Position numbers and translations under genes: made by a program. From the NCBI GenBank assembly GCA_903914535.1, contig CAIWPG010000078.1, forward strand, positions 1 to 61,895: 61,895 bases of DNA, in the 5' to 3' direction. Below, in pieces: positions 45,923 to 56,802 of the stretch. Numbering within the stretch: the first letter of the stretch is position 1; the number at the start of each line of letters is the position of its first letter. Source of the DNA: an uncultured Oxalobacteraceae bacterium (lineage in GTDB: Bacteria; Pseudomonadota; Gammaproteobacteria; Burkholderiales; Burkholderiaceae_D). Under the pieces are notes generated by a model. The model saw nothing but the letters and a program-made list of their open reading frames with translations. It made no database searches and was not told the DNA's origin.

Positions 45923-46864
45923 TTAACTGGCAACTGCGTTTGGTAACATAGTCACGCCAGGCAAAGTGCTATTTAATATTGCCCGTCTCAGTGCCTCAAT
46001 GGCAGTACTGCGCGGAAAACTTTTACGCCATACCAGCGCTACCTGGCGCATGGGGCTGGGTTCACTGAACGGTAAGTGACGCAGCATGCCATCGGCGCTG
46101 TTGTTGTTGGGGGCTGATGCTTTGGGTAGTACAGTGATGCCTATTCCGGAAGCGACCATGTGACGTATGGTTTCCAGGGAAGATCCTTCAAAAGTGCGTG
46201 CTATGCCATCGTTGCTGGTGGCGTATCGTGCCATTTCCGGACATACTTCCAAAACCTGATCGCGGAAGCAGTGTCCGTTTCCCAGTAGTAGCATGGTTTC
46301 GGATTTTAATTCACTGGTATCTATACTACTGCGTTTGGCCCACGGATGTTGTTTGGGTACTGCAACGACAAAGGGTTCATCGTAGACTGGTAGCGTCATA
46401 AAACCATGTTCTGGTAATGGTAGTGCGACAATAGCGGCATCCAGCTCACCTTGCCGCAGTAGTTCAAGCAGACGTGTTGTGAAGTTTTCCTGCAATATTA
46501 ACGGCATTTGCGGCAAGTGCTCTATCATGCTTTTGACCAGCGTCGGGAGTAGATAGGGGCCTATGGTGTAAATAACGCCGAGCCGGAATACGCCGGCGAG
46601 CGGGTCTTTATTTTGTTTTGCGATTTCTTTAATTGCAGCAGTTTGCTCTAAAACATGTTCTGCCTGCGCCACAATTTGTGCCCCCAGAGCAGTGGTGGTG
46701 ACTTCTGATCCGCCACGTTCAAAAAGAATAACGCCCAGCTCATCTTCCAGTTTCTTTATTGCGACAGAAAGAGTAGGCTGGGCTACAAAACAGGCTTCTG
46801 CTGCATGGCCAAAGTGTTTGTGACGTGCAACAGCCACAATGTATTTGAGTTCGGTCAGTGTCAT
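45923..46864 (-). CDS. oxyR: LysR-family hydrogen peroxide regulator OxyR
   Basis: A 313-residue LysR-type activator. The N-terminal helix-turn-helix (MTLTELKYIVAVARHKHFGH) is followed by a sensor domain carrying the two redox cysteines, C199 and C208, in GNGHCFRDQVLEVCPEM, the same positions as in E. coli OxyR. Oxidation by peroxide forms the activating disulfide. It sits upstream of zip and next to recG as in many betaproteobacteria. Its 5' region has seven 12-bp tandem repeats. Confidence 0.96.
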   Translation of the reverse strand: MTLTELKYIVAVARHKHFGHAAEACFVAQPTLSVAIKKLEDELGVILFERGGSEVTTTALGAQIVAQAEHVLEQTAAIKEIAKQNKDPLAGVFRLGVIYTIGPYLLPTLVKSMIEHLPQMPLILQENFTTRLLELLRQGELDAAIVALPLPEHGFMTLPVYDEPFVVAVPKQHPWAKRSSIDTSELKSETMLLLGNGHCFRDQVLEVCPEMARYATSNDGIARTFEGSSLETIRHMVASGIGITVLPKASAPNNNSADGMLRHLPFSEPSPMRQVALVWRKSFPRSTAIEALRRAILNSTLPGVTMLPNAVAS

Positions 46865-46884
46865 AAGTACGCTTCCAGGTAATT

Positions 46885-46968
46885 AATGCCGAATTTGGTG
46901 CCGGGTTTTGTACCGGACTCAGCGTTAAGTTCAACGCCAGATTCAATGCCGGTTTTCAAAGCTGGTAC
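46885..46968. repeat. Seven imperfect 12-bp tandem repeats upstream of oxyR
   Basis: Units such as AATGCCGAATTT, GGTGCCGGGTTT, AACGCCAGATTC and AATGCCGGTTTT run without gaps over 84 bp, ending 20 bp before the oxyR start. Read on the minus strand one frame gives four-residue repeats (KTGI, ESGV, ESGT, KPGT) and its stop overlaps the oxyR ATG, but no clear start codon or ribosome site precedes it. Confidence 0.6.
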
Positions 46969-47067
46969 ACGTGGAATGTGTTAATGATGGCTACGATTAT
47001 TTAGCTAAAATGCTATATTTTCAAGTTATTTTTATAATTTATTGCGTTTTTTATATGACTTTACTGT

Positions 47068-49128
47068 CTATACCCGCAGATATTCTTCTTTGTTGTTCAT
47101 CCAGCGTAGTAAATGGGCGGTGACGATGTCTGGTGCGGTGCGCAGTAGTGATTGTGCCAGATCCCGGGCCTGTTCCGCCAGCCACTGGTCATTATTCAGA
47201 TCAGCAAAGCGCAGCATGGCCTGACCGGCCTGACGCGCACCTAAAAATTCCCCCGGTCCGCGGATTTCTAAATCTTTACGGGCAATTTCAAAGCCGTCGG
47301 TAGTGCTGCGCATGGTCATTAATCGTTGCTTGGCCGTGCTTCCCAGCGGTCCCTGATATAGCAGCAGGCATACGCTTGCTGCGGTGCCCCGGCCGACACG
47401 ACCACGTAGCTGGTGTAGCTGCGATAATCCAAAGCGTTCAGCATGTTCTATCACCATCAGTGATGCATTGGGTACGTCGACTCCTACTTCAATCACTGTG
47501 GTAGCGACCAGTAATTGGGTTGTTCCGGCAATAAAATCGGCCATGATGGCTTGTTTTTCAGCGGTTTTAATGCGTCCGTGAATGAGTCCGATCGTTAACT
47601 CAGGTAAGGCTTCCTGCAACATCAGGTGGGTGTCTGTGGCTGTTTGTAATTGCAGTGCTTCAGACTCTTCAATTAGTGGACATACCCAATAAATCTGACG
47701 GCCTGCTGTTGCTGCGGCACCAACCCGTTCAATGACTTCGTTACGTCGCTCCTGATCAATGACACGGGTCATGACAGGGCTGCGCCCGGGAGGGAGTTCA
47801 TCAATAACAGAAATTTCCAGATCTGCATAGTAGGTCATGGCCAGCGTGCGTGGAATGGGTGTCGCTGACATCATGAGCTGATGCGGAATCAGGCCGGTAC
47901 TGCCCTTGTTTCGCAGCGTAAGACGCTGGTCTACGCCAAAGCGATGCTGCTCATCCACAATGACCAGACCCAGTTTTGCGAATTGCACATCATCCTGTAA
48001 CAGTGCATGGGTGCCGATGACCAGTTGAGCGTTGCCTGATTCAATTTGCCCGCGTGCCGCGATTTTTTGTTTTTTTCTGAGGCTTCCGGTCAGCCATGCT
48101 ACTGAAACGCCACAAGGCTCCAGCCAGGCAGCAATTTTACGAAAGTGCTGGTCGGCGAGAATTTCTGTCGGTGCCATCAGTACTGCCTGATAAGCACTGT
48201 CGATTGCCTGTGCAGCTGCTAAGGCGGCTACGATAGTTTTTCCGCATCCGACATCTCCCTGTAATAAACGCTGCATCGGATAAGGAGCCGCAATATCAGT
48301 CCGGATTTCGGTAAGTACCCGTTGTTGTGCTCCCGTTAATGAAAATGGCAGTGTCTGTAAAAAGGCTGCGGATAAAGTGCCAACAGAATCCAGGCACGGT
48401 GCATTTTTACTGCGCCGTGATGCCTGGGCGCGTTGCAGAGAGAGTTGTTGCGCCAGCAGTTCATCAAATTTCATGCGATGCCAGGCCGGATGCGACCGGT
48501 CTTCCAGGCTGTGTTCATCGACATCGGCAGGCGGGTTGTGCAGAAAATGCACAGCTTCGGAAAATCCCATTAATCCAAACTGTTCACGCAGGGAGGGGGG
48601 CAGCGTATCCTGCCAGTTTATACGTGGCATGGCGGCGCGAATTTCACGTCGCAGCGTTGCTTGCGATAAGCCTTCGCCAGCCGGGTAAACAGGGGTTAAT
48701 ACCGTGGGGAGCGGGGTGTTTTCATTGACCACCTTGTATTCGGGATGCACCATTTCCGGGCCGAAAAACCCCTGTCGCAGTTCTGCTCTGGCGCGAATGC
48801 GTGTCGATACCGCAAGTTGTGTGGTCTGACTGCCATAAAAATTAAGAAAGCGTAAAACCAGCTGGCCACTGTCGTCGGCAATAGTGACGATCAGCTGGCG
48901 TCTCGGCTGGTATTGCACTTCGCAGGCGGTGACTACTCCTTCTACCTGTACCATGTGCCCGCCCAGACAGGCAGCTTGTCTGATTGGCATGACGGTGGTT
49001 TCGTCAATGTAGCGCATGGGCAGGTGTAACACCAGATCCATATCGGTACGTAATCCCAGTTTGGCCAGGCTGCCTGCCAGTTTTGAAGCGTTGCTTGGTT
49101 TGATTACGGCTGGTTTGGCGGCAGGCAT
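47068..49128 (-). CDS. recG: ATP-dependent DNA helicase RecG
   Basis: A 686-residue helicase that reverses stalled forks and processes Holliday junctions. An N-terminal OB-fold wedge domain (about 35-130) precedes the helicase core: Walker A in LLQGDVGCGKTIVAAL, DEQH box in VIVDEQHRFGV, and motif VI in QLRGRVGRG. The frame opens at 49197, but the ATG at 49128 gives the family length (E. coli 693). Divergent from queA. Confidence 0.95.
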   Translation of the reverse strand: MPAAKPAVIKPSNASKLAGSLAKLGLRTDMDLVLHLPMRYIDETTVMPIRQAACLGGHMVQVEGVVTACEVQYQPRRQLIVTIADDSGQLVLRFLNFYGSQTTQLAVSTRIRARAELRQGFFGPEMVHPEYKVVNENTPLPTVLTPVYPAGEGLSQATLRREIRAAMPRINWQDTLPPSLREQFGLMGFSEAVHFLHNPPADVDEHSLEDRSHPAWHRMKFDELLAQQLSLQRAQASRRSKNAPCLDSVGTLSAAFLQTLPFSLTGAQQRVLTEIRTDIAAPYPMQRLLQGDVGCGKTIVAALAAAQAIDSAYQAVLMAPTEILADQHFRKIAAWLEPCGVSVAWLTGSLRKKQKIAARGQIESGNAQLVIGTHALLQDDVQFAKLGLVIVDEQHRFGVDQRLTLRNKGSTGLIPHQLMMSATPIPRTLAMTYYADLEISVIDELPPGRSPVMTRVIDQERRNEVIERVGAAATAGRQIYWVCPLIEESEALQLQTATDTHLMLQEALPELTIGLIHGRIKTAEKQAIMADFIAGTTQLLVATTVIEVGVDVPNASLMVIEHAERFGLSQLHQLRGRVGRGTAASVCLLLYQGPLGSTAKQRLMTMRSTTDGFEIARKDLEIRGPGEFLGARQAGQAMLRFADLNNDQWLAEQARDLAQSLLRTAPDIVTAHLLRWMNNKEEYLRV

Positions 49129-49323
49129 ATCGGAGTCGTGATAGAAAGCGTAGAATGGCGGGTTTGCAATTGCACTAAGTCGGTATCTGGTTTGCACCTC
49201 AGTTGCACATCAGCCTGGTCGACAGACTCAGGGGAGCCCACAATTTAGCACATTACTGTGTTTTTATACAGCCTGTGCGCTATTATATTTTTTCTTATTC
49301 ACCAGTTAAGTAAGCCTCTGTTC

Positions 49324-51523
<2,200 letters not shown>

Positions 51524-51585
51524 CTCCAATGCTAGAATAGGCACCCTTGTTGCTTATTGTGATTAAAAAATAATTCAAAAGTCAT

Positions 51586-51745
51586 CTGATTCTGCGGTGT
51601 CCGGGCGGATGGCTGGTGCCGGGCAGGGAGAGCAGGACGCTGAGTAAGACGTGAATCAGCATCCGGACAGACTGCCTGTCACCGTAAGTCATTTAATAAT
51701 GCTTTAAAAATGCGTGTCAGGCACCATCTAGCGGAACTGGTGCCT
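51586..51745 (+). promoter_or_regulatory. Structured region between tgt and yajC
   Basis: Several competing helices: CTGATTC (51586-51592) with GAATCAG (51653-51659); TGTCCGG (51598-51604) with CCGGACA (51663-51669); and CGGATGGCTG (51606-51615 region) with CAGCATCCG (51657-51665). The first two would interleave as a pseudoknot; the third excludes them. A separate stem AGGCACCA/TGGTGCCT is at 51719-51745. Looks like a folded leader of yajC-secDF; no known riboswitch was recognised. Confidence 0.4.
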
Positions 51746-51787
51746 AATGCGTCTGATGTGTCTAACGTTTCAATCTTGAGGAAAACT

Positions 51788-52114
51788 ATGTTTATATCTA
51801 ATGCTTATGCACAATCGTCCGGAATACCAGGCCTGGATGGTAATTTAATGAGTTTTTTACCTATCGTCATGATGTTTGTTGTGTTGTATTTTTTGATGAT
51901 ACGCCCGCAAATGAAACGTCAGAAAGAACAAAAATCTATGATGGATGCGTTAGCAAAAAATGATGAGGTGATTACTGTTGGCGGTGTGTTGGGTAAAATT
52001 ACCAAAGTAACTGATGCCTACGTTACGCTGGAAGTCAGTAATGCAACTGAAATCGTCGTGCAAAAAAGTGCGGTCACTTTGTTGTTGCCAAAAGGAACAA
52101 TAAAGGCAATTTAA
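51788..52114 (+). CDS. yajC: Preprotein translocase subunit YajC
   Basis: A 108-residue single-pass membrane protein of the SecDF-YajC complex, which aids late steps of Sec export. The transmembrane segment is LPIVMMFVVLYFLMI, followed by the hallmark RPQMKRQKEQ and EVITVGGVLGKI. GAGG lies upstream of the ATG at 51788; the longer frame to 51710 is not family-like. Confidence 0.95.
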   Translation: MFISNAYAQSSGIPGLDGNLMSFLPIVMMFVVLYFLMIRPQMKRQKEQKSMMDALAKNDEVITVGGVLGKITKVTDAYVTLEVSNATEIVVQKSAVTLLLPKGTIKAI

Positions 52115-52119
52115 TGTGA

Positions 52120-52152
52120 GGCGGGGATGTCCCCGCCCTTGTTGTATTTTTC
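52120..52152 (+). terminator. Terminator-like hairpin between yajC and secD
   Basis: GGCGGGG-ATGT-CCCCGCC (52120-52137) is followed by CTTGTTGTATTTTT. It may reduce read-through from yajC into secD. The rest of 52153-52262 is very T-rich. Confidence 0.6.
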
Positions 52153-52262
52153 GGTGTTTTTTCAGTATTTTTTTGTTTTTCGTCCTTAGTTTATTGCTGC
52201 TTGATTGCAATTTCATCGAACTGTTTAAACTGTTTTATTAACTCAGAATTTTTCTTCTTCCT

Positions 52263-54125
52263 ATGAATCGTTATCCCGTCTGGAAATACGTACTGATCGT
52301 CATTGCCCTGACGTTTGGTGCGCTGTACACCTTGCCGAATTTTTATAGTTCGTCGCCAGCCTTACAAGTGAATAGCGCAAAATCAACCGTCAAAGTGGAT
52401 TCTGATATGCAGGCGCGGGTAGAAGATGCGCTGAAATCGGCTCAGGTTACTACCACGGGCGTCTTCTTTGCGATTAATGGCACGCAAGGCTCTGTACGAG
52501 CGCGGTTTGTTGATCCTGATGCGCAATTTAAAGCCAAAGAAGCTTTAGAAAAAGCATTGAATCCGGACGCTACTGACCCTGCTTACAGCGTCACATTTAA
52601 CTCTATGTCGAATACACCCGGCTGGCTGCAAAGTATGCACGCATTGCCTATGTTTTTGGGACTGGATTTACGCGGCGGCGTGCATTTTCTGATGCAGGTG
52701 GATACCAATGGCGTATTGACTAAGCGTTTGCAAAGTATGCAGTCGGGTATCAGAACCACTTTGCGTGAAAAAGATATCCGTCACTCTGGTATTGAGCGCA
52801 GCGCAGATCAGATTACCATTAAATTTACCGATGCAGCCATTCGTTCCCGTGCAAAAAATATCGTGGAAGATCAGTTGCGCGATGTCGATGTTATTGAATC
52901 TGGCAGCGGCAGCGATCTGGTCTTAACTGTAAGTCTTAAACAGGTTGCTTTACAGCAGGCAAAAGCCGATGGTGTGAAACAAAATATTGCCACCTTATCC
53001 AAACGGATTAATGAATTGGGCGTATCAGAACCGATTATTCAGCAGCAAGGCCTTGACCGGATTGTGGTGCAACTTCCTGGTGTTGTCGATGTAGCCCGTG
53101 CTAAAGATATCATTGGTCGTACTGCGACACTGGAAGTACGGATGAAGGATGAATCCATTATGGATGGTTCCGATGCGACGGCCGCCGTACCGTTTGGTTC
53201 TGAGTTATTTAAAACAGGCCGCAATGCGCCGGTGATTTTGTATAAAGATCCGGTACTGACAGGTGAATCTATCTCCGGTGCTTCGGCGAGTTTTGATCAG
53301 CATCAGCAGCCATCCGTCAGTATTGACCTGAACAGTGATGGCGGTCGCAAAATGCGTGAAGCCACACGCGGCAAGATCGGTAAAAAAATGGCGATTGTCT
53401 TGTTTGAAAAAGGCCGTGGTGAAGTGTTGACCGTAGCAACTATACAAGCGGAACTGGGTTCTTCATTCCAGATTACCGGTATGGGTTCAACAGAAGCTGC
53501 CAGTGATCTGGCCTTGTTGCTGCGTGCCGGTGCACTGGCCGCGCCTATGGATATCATTGAAGAACGTGTTATCGGGCCGCAACTTGGTGCGGAAAATGTC
53601 AAGCAAGGGTTTAACTCGACCTTGTATGGCTTTATTGCTATCGGTATTTTCATGATCGCTTATTACATGCTGTTTGGGGTATTCAGTGTCATGGCGCTGT
53701 CCTTTAATTTATTGTTATTAATTGCCTCTCTTTCTTTATTGCAAGCTGCATTAACTTTGCCGGGTATGGCGGCGATTGCCCTGGCCTTAGGTATGGCGAT
53801 TGATTCGAATGTATTGATTAATGAACGTATTCGTGAAGAGTTGCGTTCGGGTAGTTCTCCGCAGGCCGCGATTTCTGCTGGTTTTGACCGTGCCTGGGCC
53901 ACTATTCTGGATTCCAACGTAACAACGTTAATTGTGGGGCTGGCGTTGTTGATTTTTGGTTCAGGAGCGATACGCGGATTTGCTGTGGTGCATTGTCTTG
54001 GTATCCTGACTTCGATGTTCTCTTCGGTGTTTGTGTCGCGTGGTGTCGTTAATCTCTGGTACGGCCGTAAGCGCAAATTGACTACGGTGGCTATAGGCCA
54101 GATTTGGAAACCATCGAACCAGTGA
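52263..54125 (+). CDS. secD: Protein translocase subunit SecD
   Basis: A 620-residue subunit of the proton-driven SecDF motor. TM1 at WKYVLIVIALTFGALYTLP, the family signature LGLDLRGGVHFLMQVD near residue 140, a large periplasmic domain, then five TM helices with ALALGMAIDSNVLINERIREEL. The start ATG has only pyrimidines (TTCTTCTTCCT) in front of it and no Shine-Dalgarno. Length is normal. Confidence 0.97.
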   Translation: MNRYPVWKYVLIVIALTFGALYTLPNFYSSSPALQVNSAKSTVKVDSDMQARVEDALKSAQVTTTGVFFAINGTQGSVRARFVDPDAQFKAKEALEKALNPDATDPAYSVTFNSMSNTPGWLQSMHALPMFLGLDLRGGVHFLMQVDTNGVLTKRLQSMQSGIRTTLREKDIRHSGIERSADQITIKFTDAAIRSRAKNIVEDQLRDVDVIESGSGSDLVLTVSLKQVALQQAKADGVKQNIATLSKRINELGVSEPIIQQQGLDRIVVQLPGVVDVARAKDIIGRTATLEVRMKDESIMDGSDATAAVPFGSELFKTGRNAPVILYKDPVLTGESISGASASFDQHQQPSVSIDLNSDGGRKMREATRGKIGKKMAIVLFEKGRGEVLTVATIQAELGSSFQITGMGSTEAASDLALLLRAGALAAPMDIIEERVIGPQLGAENVKQGFNSTLYGFIAIGIFMIAYYMLFGVFSVMALSFNLLLLIASLSLLQAALTLPGMAAIALALGMAIDSNVLINERIREELRSGSSPQAAISAGFDRAWATILDSNVTTLIVGLALLIFGSGAIRGFAVVHCLGILTSMFSSVFVSRGVVNLWYGRKRKLTTVAIGQIWKPSNQ

Positions 54126-54137
54126 CGGATGAATTAT

Positions 54138-54183
54138 TGTCCCGGCAGGCGCTTATTCCTGTGTCGTACACAGAGCCGGGACA
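54138..54183 (+). other. Intercistronic stem-loop between secD and secF
   Basis: TGTCCCGGC (54138-54146) pairs with GCCGGGACA (54175-54183), with an inner CTGTGT/ACACAG hairpin (54159-54164/54168-54173). The arms recall the CCCGGC and GGGAC parts of the dispersed repeat family, but the rest differs. Confidence 0.55.
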
Positions 54184-54228
54184 TGTTTCATTGACGTTAT
54201 TCGGGCAACTCAGTATTTAAGGATTATC

Positions 54229-55170
54229 ATGGAATTATTCCGTATTAAAAAAGACATTCCCTTCATGCGCCATGCGTTGATATTCAACGCTATTTCAGCG
54301 CTTACTTTTGTGGCGGCGGTATTTTTTCTGTTGCATCGTGGCTTGAATTTATCTATTGAATTTACCGGTGGTACGGTGATGGAGGTCAGTTACAGTGAGG
54401 CCGCCAAGGTTGAAAATGTGAAGCAAACCCTGGAAGAATTGGGTTTTCACGATACCAGTGTCTCTATTTTTGGTCGTGCTCAGGATGTACTGATACGCCT
54501 TCCGGCACCTAAAGAAGGTAGTACTGCTGCGCAACAAACCGATGCGGTGTTACTTGCATTACAAAAGCATGACCCGCAAGTTAAAAAGCAACGGGTTGAA
54601 ATTGTCGGGCCACAAGTGGGTGAAGAGCTGTGGACCAACGGATTGTATGCACTGGCTATGGTTATTTTTGGTGTGATGGTATATCTGGCGATTCGTTTTG
54701 AATGGAAGTATGCTGTATCTGCCATTATTGCTAACTTGCATGACGTGGTGATTATTCTGGGCTTTTTTGCTTTCTTTCAGTGGGAATTCAACCTGTCTGT
54801 ATTGGCAGCCGTGTTAGCAGTATTGGGGTATTCGGTGAATGAATCCGTGGTTATTTTTGACCGGATACGTGAAAATTTCCGTAAGCAGCGTAAATCTTCA
54901 GTGACAGAAGTGATTGATAATGCGATTACCAGTACGATTTCACGCACAGTGATTACCCATGCTTCTACTCAAATGATGGTATTGTCGATGTACTTCTTTG
55001 GCGGGCCGACACTGCATGGTTTTTCTATGGCGCTGACGATTGGTATTTGCTTCGGTATTTATTCATCCGTGTTTGTGGCCGCAGCGATTGCTATGTGGCT
55101 GGGTGTGAAGCGGGAAGATTTGATTAAACCGGCTAAACCGAAAGATGAAACGGATGGCGCGGTTGTTTAA
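54229..55170 (+). CDS. secF: Protein translocase subunit SecF
   Basis: A 313-residue partner of SecD with six TM helices. The signature LSIEFTGGTVMEVSY lies near residue 40 and the TM4-5 motif is GYSVNESVVIFDRIREN. It ends the yajC-secD-secF operon; a large terminator-like fold follows. Confidence 0.97.
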   Translation: MELFRIKKDIPFMRHALIFNAISALTFVAAVFFLLHRGLNLSIEFTGGTVMEVSYSEAAKVENVKQTLEELGFHDTSVSIFGRAQDVLIRLPAPKEGSTAAQQTDAVLLALQKHDPQVKKQRVEIVGPQVGEELWTNGLYALAMVIFGVMVYLAIRFEWKYAVSAIIANLHDVVIILGFFAFFQWEFNLSVLAAVLAVLGYSVNESVVIFDRIRENFRKQRKSSVTEVIDNAITSTISRTVITHASTQMMVLSMYFFGGPTLHGFSMALTIGICFGIYSSVFVAAAIAMWLGVKREDLIKPAKPKDETDGAVV

Positions 55171-55231
55171 TGATTGTGTTTAACTCTGCTGTTTAGCATT
55201 GTCAGTGACGTATTTCTGATAGTGCAGTAAT

Positions 55232-55323
55232 AAAAACTCTCGTACTGAATTGAATTGTGCGTCTGAATTAGACTTTGTGTTTAATTCAGACATGCGGTTT
55301 ATATCGTTACCGGGAGTTTTTTT
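55232..55323 (+). terminator. Large terminator-like fold downstream of secF
   Basis: AAAAACTCTCG (55232-55242) can pair with CGGGAGTTTTT (55311-55321, one G-T pair) just before a T run, enclosing a perfect 10-bp hairpin GTCTGAATTA/TAATTCAGAC (55261-55270/55282-55291). The remaining 155 nt before tsaD shows nothing further. Confidence 0.5.
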
Positions 55324-55478
55324 GTTTTCAGTAAGCGCTTAATGGTAATGTGCTAGTTCAGTGCGTTGCCTGGTTTGCAAACGCTGCTAACAATAGCGCT
55401 GAAGATCGTCTTTAAGGTAGTAATCAGGCCGGCAATAACTTCGGCTACAATGTCAGATTCCTAAAAAATCGGCCTGTT

Positions 55479-56501
55479 ATGATAGTTCTTGGCATTGAGT
55501 CTTCCTGTGATGAAACAGGCCTCGCGTTGGTAGATACCGAAACCGGCTTGTTATCGCATGCCTTATATTCCCAGATTGCGATGCATCAGGAGTATGGTGG
55601 TGTTGTGCCGGAATTGGCCTCACGTGATCACATCCGCCGTGCTTTGCCTTTGCTGGAGCAAGTGCTCGCAGAGGCAAATCTGAAAAAAGAAGCCATTGAT
55701 GCGATTGCCTATACGCAGGGGCCCGGTTTGGCCGGAGCGCTTCTGGTCGGTGCTTCTGTCGCGTGTGGTCTGGGTCTGGCGCTGAATCTGCCTATGTTAC
55801 CTATCCATCATTTGGAAGGGCATTTACTTTCCCCTTTGCTGGCTTCCCGTCCGCCGCAATTCCCATTTATTTCCTTACTGGTTTCTGGCGGGCATACGCA
55901 ATTAATGCGGGTAGACGGTATCGGGCAATATACCTTGCTGGGCGAGACGCTGGATGATGCCGCCGGTGAAGCTTTTGATAAATCCGCCAAGTTGCTTGGC
56001 TTGACGTATCCGGGCGGGCCTGCCATATCGCGTCTGGCTGAGCAGGGTGACCCTGCGGCCTATCAGTTGCCGCGGCCGATGCTGCATTCTAAAGATTTTA
56101 ATTTTAGTTTCTCCGGCCTGAAAACTGCTGTGCTCACCGTAGTTAAAAATCATCCCGGCGTACTCACAGAACAAGACAAAGCCAATGTGGCGCGTGGGTT
56201 TGTCGATGCCCTGGTGGATGTGTTGGTGGCAAAATGTTGTACCGCGCTGCGTCAGACTAAACTCAATCGCCTGGTGATTGCCGGTGGCGTAGGTGCAAAT
56301 AATCAATTGCGGGCCGGACTGAATGCCGCCGCCGCTAAAAAACGTTTTGAAGTGTATTACCCGGAACTGGAATTTTGTACCGATAACGGTGCAATGATTG
56401 CGTTTGCCGGTGCCATGCGCTTAAAGGCCAATCCGGCCGAGGCGCGTTATGACTATGGTTTTACTGTGCGGCCAAAATGGCCATTGGCAGAACTGAGTTA
56501 A
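55479..56501 (+). CDS. tsaD: tRNA N6-adenosine threonylcarbamoyltransferase
   Basis: A 340-residue ASKHA-fold enzyme that transfers threonylcarbamoyl to A37 of ANN-decoding tRNAs, with TsaB and TsaE. Motifs: [15 protein letters not shown] at the N terminus, metal-binding [22 protein letters not shown], and [10 protein letters not shown]. Length is usual. It stands alone between secF and acs. Confidence 0.97.
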   Translation: MIVLGIESSCDETGLALVDTETGLLSHALYSQIAMHQEYGGVVPELASRDHIRRALPLLEQVLAEANLKKEAIDAIAYTQGPGLAGALLVGASVACGLGLALNLPMLPIHHLEGHLLSPLLASRPPQFPFISLLVSGGHTQLMRVDGIGQYTLLGETLDDAAGEAFDKSAKLLGLTYPGGPAISRLAEQGDPAAYQLPRPMLHSKDFNFSFSGLKTAVLTVVKNHPGVLTEQDKANVARGFVDALVDVLVAKCCTALRQTKLNRLVIAGGVGANNQLRAGLNAAAAKKRFEVYYPELEFCTDNGAMIAFAGAMRLKANPAEARYDYGFTVRPKWPLAELS

Positions 56502-56802
56502 GCTGAACTCAGCTAATTTGGGTTTGGTTGATAAAAATCAGATTGGTAAAAAACAAACTAATAAAGCTCACTATCCTGCGTTGCAGAGCGGGATGACTTG
56601 TCTTGTCCGGAAACGCGCTCAGGCAGGGGTAATGCTGACAGCGCCTGTGGTGTATAAATTATGTTAATGTGTTGTGGCGTGGTATTGATCATAATAATCA
56701 ATGTAATATAGACATCAGCTGGCCCGTCAGTTCATTCCTCTGTAAGGCCGTTGTAAGTCTATACTTTTATGTTATTGGAAACCATAACGACGGAGATAAA
56801 TC
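56502..56802 (+). promoter_or_regulatory. Leader of acs
   Basis: About 300 nt without a credible gene. One inverted repeat, ATTGAT-CATAATA-ATCAAT (56684-56702), lies about 100 nt before the acs start in AT-rich sequence and could be a regulator site. CGGAG precedes the acs ATG. The promoter was not placed with confidence. Confidence 0.4.
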
